From assembly GCF_028736235.1 (NCBI RefSeq), contig NZ_CP117884.1, forward strand, positions 1,860,001 to 1,924,000: a stretch of DNA of 64,000 nucleotides, read 5' to 3'. The DNA comes from Lacticaseibacillus pabuli. GTDB taxonomy: Bacteria > Bacillota > Bacilli > Lactobacillales > Lactobacillaceae. The position numbers and the translations under genes were made by a program. This document shows positions 25,600 to 38,501 of this stretch, piece after piece. The notes beneath the pieces are model-generated. The model was not told the DNA's origin. It was given only the letters and a program-made list of their open reading frames with translations, and made no database searches. Numbering within the stretch: the first letter of the stretch is position 1; each line of letters starts with the position of its first letter.

Positions 25600-25704
25600 G
25601 CGGTACCTGCGAGCACTTTCCACTTTCCACTTGTCAAACCGTCACACACATACAGATTTATGTAGCTACATAAGGCCTAATCCCTATCGGATAGGCCTTT
25701 TTGC
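25600..25704 (+). ncRNA. Putative small RNA of the satellite
   Basis: A promoter (25563-25592) and a rho-independent terminator (25672-25704) bracket about 100 bases with no convincing ORF. The transcript contains CACTTTCCACTTTCCACTT tandem units and a perfect 16-bp palindrome, TTATGTAGCTACATAA (25658-25673). A 22-codon frame from 25597 has no RBS. Confidence 0.45.
25672..25704 (+). terminator. Terminator at the end of the satellite's rightward transcripts
   Basis: AAGGCCTA / TAGGCCTT stem followed by TTTTTGCG. Confidence 0.8.
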
Positions 25705-25791
25705 GTGTTGAGAGCGCAATTCTAAGGCAGTTTCAGGTTGATAGACGGTTAATTGTATGACTAGTAAGCTGTGGATCAAGTCTTAATTGCA

Positions 25792-25819
25792 CAAAAAAAC
25801 CGTTCCAATTAAGGAACGG
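25792..25819 (-). terminator. Element-borne terminator facing the tRNA-Ser operon
   Basis: CCGTTCC-ttaatt-GGAACGG followed by seven Ts on the minus strand, downstream of tRNA-Ser as the operon is now read. It replaces the displaced original terminator at 8739-8765. Confidence 0.75.
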
Positions 25820-25833
25820 CCACGCCCGCCAGC
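25820..25833. repeat. Inverted copy of GCTGGCGGGCGTGG
   Basis: The 14-base core shared with 10070-10085 and 11352-11367, in opposite orientation near attR. Confidence 0.6.
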
Positions 25834-25855
25834 AAGCGGATTCTGATATAATCCG

Positions 25856-25894
25856 GTACTTACCTCGGTACTTACTTTATTTGTAAATACTTAC
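25856..25894. promoter_or_regulatory. Candidate integrase arm-type sites (right)
   Basis: GTACTTAC at 25856 and 25868 and ATACTTAC at 25887, about 80-120 bases from the attR core. Confidence 0.45.
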
Positions 25895-25974
25895 TTGTGT
25901 ACGCTGGAAATATCTAAGTTAACAGGCTGTAAATGTTGGTTTAACAGCATTTGCTTTCAAATCGCTGGAACCTT

Positions 25975-25988
25975 ACGGAGAGTAAGGG
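25975..25988. repeat. attR of the satellite, inside tRNA-Ser
   Basis: ACGGAGAGTAAGGG covers the discriminator, the acceptor 3' strand and the start of the T-arm of tRNA-Ser(GGA). It is identical to attL. Confidence 0.88.
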
Positions 25989-26065
25989 ATTCGAACCCTT
26001 GATACAGGCAAAACCCGTATACATGCTTTCCAAGCATGCTCCTTCAGCCTCTCGGACAACTCTCC
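25976..26065 (-). tRNA. tRNA-Ser(GGA)
   Basis: A 90-base class II tRNA with GGAGAGT/ACTCTCC acceptor, G73, long variable arm and GGA anticodon in loop TTGGAAA. It is the integration target of the satellite, which restores its 3' end. Confidence 0.95.
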
Positions 26066-26071
26066 ATAAAA

Positions 26072-26144
26072 CTCCGGTTGTCGGACTCGGACCGACGACA
26101 ACCTGATTAACAGTCAGGTGCTCTACCAACTGAGCTAAACCGGA
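26072..26144 (-). tRNA. tRNA-Asn(GTT)
   Basis: A 73-base tRNA with TCCGGTT/AACCGGA acceptor and GTT anticodon in CTGTTAA. It lies between 5S rRNA and tRNA-Ser in operon 1. Confidence 0.95.
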
Positions 26145-26153
26145 ATAAATTGA

Positions 26154-26270
26154 GCGTGGCAGCTTCCTACCCTCGCAGGCAGTTTCCCACCAACTACTAT
26201 CGGCGTAGAGAAGCTTAACTTCTGTGTTCGGCATGGGAACAGGTGTATCCTTCTCGCTATTGCCACCACA
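26154..26270 (-). rRNA. 5S rRNA, operon 1
   Basis: About 117 bases, with the conserved 5' TGTGGTGGCAATAGC and 3' GCTGCCACGC ends on the minus strand. Confidence 0.95.
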
Positions 26271-26351
26271 CTCTATTCAATTGAGAACTTTATGCTCTCA
26301 AAACTGGCTATCATTGTTTTAATACTTCGAACCGCATATTTGCGACTGCTT

Positions 26352-31053
<4,702 letters not shown>

Positions 31054-31211
31054 AGAGAGCTTTTTTACAAGCTCATTGATTTTTAAATAAAGCGAAATTG
31101 ACTTCGCAAATGTGTTAATTGTTTTCAGCATATTTCAGCTGAATAACCTACCATTATTACGAAACTTTGTTCAGTTTTCAAAGGACTACTTTGCCTTGCG
31201 ACAACTTTGAT

Positions 31212-31240
31212 ATCTTATCAATCTGACGCAAGCTTGTCAA
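31212..31240 (-). promoter_or_regulatory. rrn operon 1 promoter P2
   Basis: TTGACA, 17 bases, TAAGAT on the minus strand, upstream of 16S. Confidence 0.8.
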
Positions 31241-31299
31241 CAAGTTTTTTCAAACGTATTTGCTCACGCAACACGCGCTCCTCGCTGACAACATATAGT

Positions 31300-31328
31300 A
31301 TCCTAGCAAACATCCTAAGGCCCGTCAA
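31300..31328 (-). promoter_or_regulatory. rrn operon 1 promoter P1
   Basis: TTGACG, 17 bases, TAGGAT on the minus strand, about 88 bases upstream of P2. The rest of 31329-31513 holds nothing I can name. Confidence 0.6.
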
Positions 31329-31513
31329 GACGCGACTTTGCACTTAAAGACGAACATAACGTGACCCGTCACTGTCGCCCCTTAGTTTTCTGTGAAGCGA
31401 CGCACAATTGAAGGCGACAAAATCACTGAAACATTCGTCTCATTACGTCACAATCCGAATGTTCTGCGGGCAACATCTACCAAAAATAAATTTCAATTAA
31501 TCGAAATAATCCC

Positions 31514-31552
31514 AAAACAAAACAGCCACGTCCCAAAATTGGGGCGTGGCTG
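31514..31552 (-). terminator. ltaS terminator
   Basis: CAGCCACGCCCC / GGGACGTGGCTG stem followed by a T-rich tail on the minus strand. Confidence 0.85.
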
Positions 31553-31571
31553 AATGCAAATGTCATTTGAT

Positions 31572-33686
31572 TTACTTTGAACTACTTGAACTGCTACTCG
31601 AACTGCTTGTAGAAATCGTCTGATCCGGTCCGCCTAATTCTGGGGCATCCGTATCAAATTCTGTGTACTTGCCATCGTGCTGGCTCAGGACACTAGTCTT
31701 CTTCTTTTGAGCGGCTTTAAGTTTCTTCTTAGCCTTGCTCATCTTATAAGAGTAATCAGCACCATCAACCTTTTTAAAGCCTTCTGGGTGGTAGAAACGT
31801 AATAAGTCCCCGTTAATGACACGGTCAGATAGAGACAGCACTGTGGTCGTCCGGTTTACCCCTGCATTTTCGTCGGCCTTTTGCTGAGGTGTCGGATTCG
31901 TAATGAGTTTGCCGTTCTGCGTATTGTAGTACTTACTGCCAACCTTCGTGATTGTTGGCGAAATGAAGTCACCATTACGTTGGGCGACAATCTGATTACG
32001 ATTTGGTGCGAGCAAGTCCGAGCCGAACTGAACGTACTGGCTGTCCTTAACCCCTAACAGGTTAAACAGAGTCGGCAGCACATCAATTTCACCACCATAC
32101 GTGTGGTTAATGCCACCCTTGAGTCCCTGCATATGGAACATCAATGGCACACGTTGGTACATCGCATTGTCGTAATCATTGAAGCCCTTGATCCCAGTTA
32201 GCTTGGCCATGGCCTTCTTATGGTTATCAGAAATACCATAATGGTCACCATAGAACATGACAATCGAGTTCTTCGCCAAGCCGGATTTGTCCAGCCACTT
32301 CATGAATTCGCCAATCGACTGGTCAAGATAACGCGCGGTCTGCACGTACCCGTCCACCGTCTTATCGCCGGTCTTCGTCTTCGGAATCGAGATGTTCTTC
32401 TTATCCAGGGGGTACGGGTAGTGGTTAGTCAGTGTAATGACCTTCGCATAGAAAGGCTGTGGTAGCTGTTCAATGTATGGCGCAGCTTCATGCAGGAAGA
32501 TCTTATCCTTCAGGCCATAGCCAATCTCATAGCTCTTTTTGTCCTTCATGTAGCCCTTGGTAATCCAGTAGTCGTAGCCCCAGTTCTTGTAGGTGTTCTC
32601 CCGGTTCCAGTAACTTGGGACATCCCCATGGAACGCGGCAGTGGTGTAGCCCGCCTGCTGCTGCAAAATAGCTGGCGCTGCCTGGAAGGTATTACTGCTC
32701 CCATCCATAGACATTGCTGAGCCCTCTGCCAACCCAAACAAGGAGTTTTCCAACATCATTTCAGCATCAGAGGTCTTCCCCTGACCAACTTGGTTAAAGA
32801 AGTTATCAAAACTAAGGGTATCGTTCTCGTGATAAATCTTATTCAGGTTAGGCGTCACTTCCTGACCATCATACTTATAGTCAATCAGGAACTGCTGGAA
32901 ACTCTCCAAGTGAATGACGAAGACGTTTTTCCCCTTGGCAACACCTGTGTATTGTACGTTCGGCGCAACACGATTATTTTTTATCCACCGCAGCGTAGAG
33001 TTCAAGTCACTAGAGGTCGCATTTGCCTTAACCGCGCTGTTCTGAGCAGTCTTCACGCCATCGTTAACCGCATAGACGTTTAACCCTAAATACTTCACGA
33101 TGTAGTTGCTATCGAACGTCCGCGTCAACAAACCAGAACGGTCATGGTAGGCCATCGACAGGTTCGCACCAAACAATAAGATGGCGAGCACGGAAACCAA
33201 TAATGCCACCCGTTTTTTGATGGGATCAATGTTCACGCGCACGACACGAAATGCTAGGAGCAAAATCAGAATAATGACATCCGCAAACACTAGGAAATCT
33301 GAGGGCTGAATAATGCCGAAAATTGCTTTGCTCAAGTTATTGGAGACTGAGCCCCCAGTCTTCATGAGTGCAAAAGTCATGAAGTCCGAGAATTCACGAT
33401 AGTACAGCACATTGGCAAACAACCAGGCACTCGTAATGGCATCTACAACCAGCAGGGCAACATAAGACTTGCGACCCTTCATGTATAAAATGATGCCAAA
33501 CAAAAGAAGCGTGCTTGGAATCGGGTTCAGCGCTAGTAACATCCGCTGGAAACTCGTATCAGCACCCAAATTGAATTTTGTATTATACGCCCAGAACGTT
33601 TTTATCCAGAACAGGGCAATGGCTAAAATCATGAATCCGGGGCGACTATTGAAGAAGCTCCGAATCCGTCCGCCGAATTGTTTCAT
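31572..33686 (-). CDS. ltaS: Lipoteichoic acid synthase family phosphatidylglycerol transferase
   Basis: The 704-residue protein is of the LtaS family, which polymerises glycerol-phosphate from phosphatidylglycerol onto a glycolipid anchor at the outer membrane face. About five N-terminal membrane segments precede an extracellular sulfatase-fold domain. Metal and nucleophile motifs are visible in VIHLESFQQ, GQGKTSDAEMM (catalytic Thr) and FYGDHYG. The C-terminus ends in a low-complexity serine tail. The start at 33686 has GGAGGT upstream. The glycolipid glucosyltransferase genes that make the anchor lie 2.5 kb upstream on the same strand. Confidence 0.92.
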   Translation of the reverse strand: MKQFGGRIRSFFNSRPGFMILAIALFWIKTFWAYNTKFNLGADTSFQRMLLALNPIPSTLLLFGIILYMKGRKSYVALLVVDAITSAWLFANVLYYREFSDFMTFALMKTGGSVSNNLSKAIFGIIQPSDFLVFADVIILILLLAFRVVRVNIDPIKKRVALLVSVLAILLFGANLSMAYHDRSGLLTRTFDSNYIVKYLGLNVYAVNDGVKTAQNSAVKANATSSDLNSTLRWIKNNRVAPNVQYTGVAKGKNVFVIHLESFQQFLIDYKYDGQEVTPNLNKIYHENDTLSFDNFFNQVGQGKTSDAEMMLENSLFGLAEGSAMSMDGSSNTFQAAPAILQQQAGYTTAAFHGDVPSYWNRENTYKNWGYDYWITKGYMKDKKSYEIGYGLKDKIFLHEAAPYIEQLPQPFYAKVITLTNHYPYPLDKKNISIPKTKTGDKTVDGYVQTARYLDQSIGEFMKWLDKSGLAKNSIVMFYGDHYGISDNHKKAMAKLTGIKGFNDYDNAMYQRVPLMFHMQGLKGGINHTYGGEIDVLPTLFNLLGVKDSQYVQFGSDLLAPNRNQIVAQRNGDFISPTITKVGSKYYNTQNGKLITNPTPQQKADENAGVNRTTTVLSLSDRVINGDLLRFYHPEGFKKVDGADYSYKMSKAKKKLKAAQKKKTSVLSQHDGKYTEFDTDAPELGGPDQTISTSSSSSSSSSSK

Positions 33687-33727
33687 GGTGGACCTCCGTG
33701 TCAAATTTTTGACTTTCATCAGGATTA

Positions 33728-33756
33728 AGTCTACACATGTTCACACCTAATAACAA
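33728..33756 (-). promoter_or_regulatory. ltaS promoter
   Basis: TTGTTA, 17 bases, TAGACT on the minus strand. Confidence 0.45.
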
Positions 33757-33816
33757 TTTGTGATCCGCAAAAGTTGCAATTACTTAAGCAATCAGGCTGT
33801 GACATGATTTTGGGCA

Positions 33817-33847
33817 AAAGAAAAGGAGCGGCCGCAGCCGCCCCTCC
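33817..33847 (-). terminator. Terminator of the YkuJ-like gene
   Basis: GGAGGGGCGGCT-GC-rich hairpin-GCCGCTCC followed by TTTTCTTTTG on the minus strand. Confidence 0.8.
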
Positions 33848-33857
33848 AGATTCAACC

Positions 33858-34115
33858 TTATTGTTCTTCAGCTGCATCTGTTCCGTCATCAAGCAAATCA
33901 AAGATTTCCATGGCGACGAGGTCGATATTGTCAAACTGGAATGTCTGGTGATCGGCCAATTCTTCAAGTTCAAATGTTTCCGTTTTAGGATCATACGTCA
34001 CAAGGCCACGCTCATCCCCGTTTTTCTCAAAACGACGGGTTTGGACCTCGCTGGAATCTGCATCCTGCATAGCTTCCAGACGTTTGATAATTGCAACAAG
34101 TTGTGAGCCTTTCAT
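33858..34115 (-). CDS. YkuJ/DUF1797-family protein
   Basis: The 85-residue acidic protein opens with GSQLVAIIKRLEAMQD and continues with a VQTRRFEKNGDERGLVTYD segment, as in the YkuJ-type family of Firmicutes. Its function is unknown. The start at 34115 follows AAGGGGGC. Confidence 0.75.
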   Translation of the reverse strand: MKGSQLVAIIKRLEAMQDADSSEVQTRRFEKNGDERGLVTYDPKTETFELEELADHQTFQFDNIDLVAMEIFDLLDDGTDAAEEQ

Positions 34116-34211
34116 GAGAGTGCCCCCTTCTTTTGTATCCTTTAGAAGCATACCACGGAATGCCCCCTTTTGCGGATGAAAATCGTGCAGTTAACGAAAA
34201 AAAAGCATATT

Positions 34212-35252
34212 TTATTCGTCGTGTGGTTCATCTGGCAACTGTTTAGCCTTACGTTTAGGTTGCACTGCCACCGCGATAATCCCGGCAATCATCCCCATGT
34301 AGTAAGTCAAGAAACGCCAGAGCAACATTGCCAGAACCAAATGCGCGCCATTGCTAATAAACGTCGCAAAAATTGTTTTAAAGCTGTACTCAGCGCCACC
34401 GCTACCACCGGGAATTGGAAAGATTGAAACAATCATCACAATCATAATGTGCAGTACCATAACACGAATAATATTGACGTGTGTGATGTGCAGAGACAGC
34501 AGAACGAAGTAAGGCACACTGTACAGTAGCAGCAACTGCAGCAGTGTCACAACCGCTGCCATCAGTACCTTCTTCTTTTCCTTCTTCAGGTGCAGGCTTT
34601 CTTTGTAGAAGGTATCAATCTTGGTATCCAGCTGTGCGGCCATCTTCGCGCGCCGCTCCTGGCCAAGCACCCAGCCCACTGGAACTAGGCAAAGCGCCAC
34701 CAACTTCTTGGTCAACCGGTAATAGTACATCACCAGCAGCAGGCCAATAATGACGGCAACGTGGATCAACATTCCGAAGACGATCAGCCACGCCAGCGGG
34801 CCGATGTGAATCGACAACCGCTCAAACCCGACGATCATAGTGAACACAAAGTTGATCAGCACCATGAACTGATACACGACAAACTTCATTAGCAGCACCG
34901 AACTGGCACGACCACCCTCGATGCCACTCTGCAGCATGGCGAAAAGCTGTGCAGGCTGGCCCCCCGCAGCAAACGGTGTGATTGAGTTGAACAGCTGCTC
35001 AACTAATGGAATCCGCAGCGCTTCGTGAAACGGAATCTGTTCGTGTTCACTTTTAAGCATTATCTGAAGCACAACGGTCTCACAGACCCATGATAGGAAC
35101 ATGATGCCCGCACCAACGAGCAGCCACCACCAATTCAAAGTCGTGAGATCATGTAGCATCTGATGCGGGTTCGTTTTGCGCGCTTCCCACCAAAAGATGA
35201 GCGCGCCAATCAAGAACATGATCAGTGCTGCAATCTTATTTTTAGATGTCAT
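34212..35252 (-). CDS. Lysylphosphatidylglycerol synthase-like TM protein (flippase-like, YbhN/AglD2 family)
   Basis: The 346-residue polytopic protein resembles the membrane half of MprF without its synthase domain. Blocks include PLVEQLFNSITPFAAGGQPA and FPIPGGSGGAEYSFK. It follows the glycolipid glucosyltransferase by 13 bases in the same operon, so it probably moves the glycolipid anchor across the membrane. That role is inference. Confidence 0.82.
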   Translation of the reverse strand: MTSKNKIAALIMFLIGALIFWWEARKTNPHQMLHDLTTLNWWWLLVGAGIMFLSWVCETVVLQIMLKSEHEQIPFHEALRIPLVEQLFNSITPFAAGGQPAQLFAMLQSGIEGGRASSVLLMKFVVYQFMVLINFVFTMIVGFERLSIHIGPLAWLIVFGMLIHVAVIIGLLLVMYYYRLTKKLVALCLVPVGWVLGQERRAKMAAQLDTKIDTFYKESLHLKKEKKKVLMAAVVTLLQLLLLYSVPYFVLLSLHITHVNIIRVMVLHIMIVMIVSIFPIPGGSGGAEYSFKTIFATFISNGAHLVLAMLLWRFLTYYMGMIAGIIAVAVQPKRKAKQLPDEPHDE

Positions 35253-35265
35253 TGTCCTACCCGAC

Positions 35266-36309
35266 CTATTGACGTGAAGCAGACTGCTTTGCTAACGCCG
35301 CTTGCTGTGTATAAAACTCATCCCAAATCTGTGCAAGATGCTGTTCCGAATACTCGGCGGTTGCCTTGGCACTGAGGTCCTGGTAATGCGCCCGCGTTTC
35401 AGCAGAATCACGTAGCTGGCGAATGTCAGTTTCCATCTCGTCGACATCGCTAGCTTCCATGGCATATGGTTCAATAATTTGCTTGTACAAATCCAAGCGA
35501 CGCACCATCACGGGTGTGCCACTCGCAAACGCCTCGAGTACAGCCATGGGAAACAGTTCTTCATATGAGGGCAACAGGAAAACATCTGCGATATTGTAAT
35601 AGTTAATCATCGTATCGCGCGGTACAATTCCCGTAAACTTCAGATTTGCGGGAGGATTGTCAACAACCTTCTTGAGGTGATTGTAGCCGTTCGTGATAGC
35701 ACCAAAGGAAAAGCCACCTGCCCAGACAAATTGAATGTCCGGATTGCGTTCTGCGAGCTTGATGAAATCATCGACACCCTTGCGTTCTTGCACTTGACCC
35801 GCACCAAAGACAACAAAATCGTCCTGTTTAAGGCCTAATTCAGCACGCAAAACGAGCTGACGGGCTGGTGTCACAGGGTGAAAGCTCTCGGTCGACACAA
35901 AGTTAGGAATATACTTCACCTTGCGTTCATCGATACCATAGGCCGCCAGCTTCGGGATAAAGTTCGGGTTAACCACGACAATTTGGTCCATCCGCTTATA
36001 AAACGCGATGACATACTTGTCGAGCACAACCCGGGCAATGCCTGGCAGTGTCAGACTTGAATCCAGGGTGTCTGGCAAGAAGTGAACGAACCCAATTTTG
36101 CGGCCCCGTTTCTTGCTAAAAGTCGATAAATAAAACTGCGGATCAATCGTGTGATAATGGCTCAGCGTACTTTTTGAATACTTGTTTACCCTAACGTTGT
36201 ACTTATCGGACAAATCCCGTTTGAGAAGTGCCATCAATTCGTCGTACACCGCGCCCACGCCCTGACCGGCAACCTTGTCGGCAGAACTGAACATGTTAAT
36301 GTCAATCAT
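35266..36309 (-). CDS. Glycolipid glycosyltransferase (BgsA/LafB-like, GT4)
   Basis: The 347-residue GT4 protein has the start MIDINMFSSADKVAGQGVG typical of enzymes that add a second hexose to monoglucosyl-diacylglycerol. A donor-binding motif is visible as LLPSYEELFPMAVLEAFASG. It starts within the preceding gene's stop (TAATG), so the two glucosyltransferases are coupled. Together they should make the diglycosyl-diacylglycerol LTA anchor. Confidence 0.83.
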   Translation of the reverse strand: MIDINMFSSADKVAGQGVGAVYDELMALLKRDLSDKYNVRVNKYSKSTLSHYHTIDPQFYLSTFSKKRGRKIGFVHFLPDTLDSSLTLPGIARVVLDKYVIAFYKRMDQIVVVNPNFIPKLAAYGIDERKVKYIPNFVSTESFHPVTPARQLVLRAELGLKQDDFVVFGAGQVQERKGVDDFIKLAERNPDIQFVWAGGFSFGAITNGYNHLKKVVDNPPANLKFTGIVPRDTMINYYNIADVFLLPSYEELFPMAVLEAFASGTPVMVRRLDLYKQIIEPYAMEASDVDEMETDIRQLRDSAETRAHYQDLSAKATAEYSEQHLAQIWDEFYTQQAALAKQSASRQ

Positions 36310-37529
36310 TATAATTCCTTTCCACGGACCCGACGTAAGCGTAATGGTGCTGCCACCGCGCGTTCTTCGAGTTGTGGCTTGAGTACATTTTCATAATAAA
36401 CTGCTGCGTCGTCATAGAACTTTTCGACACGTTCGCCGAAGCATGTTGCTGAGACCTCACGCAACTTCTGATTACGGATAGTATCGTCTCCGTACTGACC
36501 AGGATGCTGCAAATACTCAACCGCCTGATGCGCCATTTCCTTGGTTGTAGCAAAGGTACGGCCAACGGTGGGATCATTGAGCAGCTTGTCCGTATACTCG
36601 CCCTTTAGTGCAAGCACCTTGGTACCAGCAGCCATGGCTTCAAGATATGTTAAACCCTGTGCCTCTGAATCGCTAGCGGACAAGAAAATGTCAGCCGCAC
36701 GATAGTAGAGTGGCACTTCATCGTGTTCAACTTGGCCGATGAACCGGACGTGTTTCTCCAGCCCCATATCCTCAACCTGCTCCTCAAGAGATTCGCGGGC
36801 TGGGCCATCGCCAACAATGAGCAGGATGGCGTTTGGTACTTGCTTCAAAATAGCTGGCATGCTGGCTATAACGCGGTTAATCTTCTTCTCAAAGGCAACC
36901 CGAGACAATGAAATCAGCACCGGCACGTCATCTAAACCTAATTCATGACGGATATCGCGAGTTGGGGTCTTTTCGTAGGCATCCAAGTTGACGCCCGTCC
37001 CAATGACGCGAATTGGCGACTTAACTTCGTAACCAGATAGCGTATCAAGAACACGATCCGTTGGTGCAACCACGCCAGCATCATGATGCAAAAAAGCGCG
37101 CGTGAACTGACGGACGTGGTACGGCTTCAGTAAATGGCCGTTCATGACGTAATGCAAATAATCCTCATACATGGTGTGGTATGTATGGACAGTCGGTATT
37201 TTTAAATTACGGGCGACAAATTTACCTATGTAGCCCATCGAAAATTCGGTTTGTGTGTGCACGATGTCTAAGTTCAGCTTGCGTGCAACCTGGAGTGCAG
37301 AAAATAGACCGCGCACCGCGATGCGCCGTTCTTTAAATGACACAAAAGCCACACTTGGCATGCGGTAGATGTTCGGCTCAATTGCATCCTCAGGTACTAG
37401 CGGATCCGTGGTGGTGAAGATATAAACATTGTGGCCACGACTTTCCAGTTGCTCTTTAAGGGTCTGGATTGATGTTGCGACCCCACTCACTTGTGGAAAG
37501 TAGGTGTCTGTGAAAATTCCAATGTTCAC
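36309..37529 (-). CDS. 1,2-diacylglycerol 3-alpha-glucosyltransferase (BgsB/LafA-like, GT4)
   Basis: The 406-residue GT4 enzyme has the family start NIGIFTDTYFPQVSGVATSI and an EX7E-type motif in DSEAQGLTYLEAMAAGT. It transfers glucose from UDP-glucose to diacylglycerol at the cytoplasmic membrane face. The start codon is GTG (37529), preceded by GGAGGGAG. It is the first gene of the anchor operon. Confidence 0.87.
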   Translation of the reverse strand: MNIGIFTDTYFPQVSGVATSIQTLKEQLESRGHNVYIFTTTDPLVPEDAIEPNIYRMPSVAFVSFKERRIAVRGLFSALQVARKLNLDIVHTQTEFSMGYIGKFVARNLKIPTVHTYHTMYEDYLHYVMNGHLLKPYHVRQFTRAFLHHDAGVVAPTDRVLDTLSGYEVKSPIRVIGTGVNLDAYEKTPTRDIRHELGLDDVPVLISLSRVAFEKKINRVIASMPAILKQVPNAILLIVGDGPARESLEEQVEDMGLEKHVRFIGQVEHDEVPLYYRAADIFLSASDSEAQGLTYLEAMAAGTKVLALKGEYTDKLLNDPTVGRTFATTKEMAHQAVEYLQHPGQYGDDTIRNQKLREVSATCFGERVEKFYDDAAVYYENVLKPQLEERAVAAPLRLRRVRGKEL

Positions 37530-37840
37530 TTTGCTCCCTCCAAACTCGTCAGAAATGAAATCAATAATTGCGTCTAATGTTAAATCGGCCTACCCTCGGC
37601 CGAGTAACACACCTTATATTGTGCCGTTATCTGGGACGTTAAACATCGGACTTACGACCCATTTTTGTAATCATTGTAATTATCACCGTCTATCACGGCA
37701 AACACAAGCTTTTCGCGATAGTTTCATATGTACAACTCATTCTACACAGTCCTGACTAAAAGAAATAGTCTGTATTTGCAAAAACGTGAGCTACTAGTCA
37801 AAGTTATTAATTGTGACTAAGTGTACGCACTGGCTCAACC
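37530..37840. other. Divergent intergenic region
   Basis: This separates the glucosyltransferase operon from the Nudix gene. It is AT-rich in part and contains CGGCCTACCCTCGGCCG-like dyads near 37588. I see no gene and no certain leftward promoter. Confidence 0.4.
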
Positions 37841-37869
37841 TTGTCTACGTCATTGCGTTAGACTATATA
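37841..37869 (+). promoter_or_regulatory. Nudix gene promoter
   Basis: TTGTCT, 17 bases, TATATA, ending 18 bases before the start codon. Confidence 0.55.
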
Positions 37870-37887
37870 CATCTAGGAGGTGGAACA

Positions 37888-38352
37888 ATGGGCTATATCG
37901 AAGACCTGCGCGCACTGATCGGTCATCAGCCAATCATCCTCAATGGCTCTTGCGGTATTATCACGAACCATATAGGTAAAGTGTTGTTGCAGCAACGCTG
38001 TGAGCCGCAGGAACGGTGGGGACTAGTTGGCGGCTTGATGGAAATGGGTGAGAGTACAAAGCAAACTTTAATTCGTGAAGCTAAAGAGGAAACAGGACTC
38101 GATTTGCGGAACCAATCTCTCCACCTATTTGACATCTACTCTGGGGGGACACTGTCTGTTGCTGCAAATGGCGATGAGTTCTATTCTGTAACAACGGTTT
38201 ATGTTGTTCCCAATATTGTGGGTGCACCACATATCACCGATCAGGAATCTTTGGGCTTCGATTGGTTCGACCCCACAAATTTACCCGATAATATGGTGCC
38301 GCGATACCGCCACATCCTCAGTGACTGGCAAAACCAGGGCCGAAATTTTTGA
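37888..38352 (+). CDS. Nudix hydrolase
   Basis: The 154-residue protein has an intact Nudix box: GLMEMGES near residue 50, followed by REAKEETGLD. It hydrolyses a nucleoside diphosphate derivative, but the substrate is not predictable. The start at 37888 follows AGGAGGTGG. Confidence 0.9.
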   Translation: MGYIEDLRALIGHQPIILNGSCGIITNHIGKVLLQQRCEPQERWGLVGGLMEMGESTKQTLIREAKEETGLDLRNQSLHLFDIYSGGTLSVAANGDEFYSVTTVYVVPNIVGAPHITDQESLGFDWFDPTNLPDNMVPRYRHILSDWQNQGRNF

Positions 38353-38427
38353 ACAATTTTGCTTCAGTGAGCGGGACAACCTGTAAGACATTAAATTTGC
38401 ACAGTTGAGACACACTCGAATACAACA

Positions 38428-38476
38428 AAAGCTCTAAATAGGTCGGAATGCAGCCGACTTACTCAGAGCTTTCTTG
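38428..38476 (+). terminator. Terminator-like structure after the Nudix gene
   Basis: AAAGCTCT / AGAGCTTT outer stem with an inner GTCGG/CCGAC dyad, followed by CTTGTCT. It is moderate, not classical. Confidence 0.5.
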
Positions 38477-38501
38477 TCTCTCACAACACCATTAGACAAA
38501 T

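Larger units (their letters stand above)
8786..25988. mobile_element. Integrated phage satellite, capsid-forming PICI-like, about 17.2 kb
   Basis: The element is bounded by a 14-bp direct repeat, one copy of which is the 3' end of tRNA-Ser(GGA). It carries in order an integrase and repressor (minus strand), then rightward excisionase-like regulators, primase and VapE helicase, an origin candidate, small proteins, HNH endonuclease, terS, terL, portal, protease-capsid, and two head-completion genes. No tail, holin, endolysin or tape-measure gene is present between the repeats. Phage-inducible islands that encode their own capsids but take tails from a helper have this composition (established for cf-PICIs). 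Assignment here is by gene content. A heavily deleted prophage is the alternative, but intact VapE/primase replication and the compact, orderly layout argue against it. Confidence 0.82.

Noticed and set aside
25597..25665. 22-codon ORF at the satellite's right end
   Set aside because: No RBS and unconvincing composition; the segment is better described as a putative small RNA.
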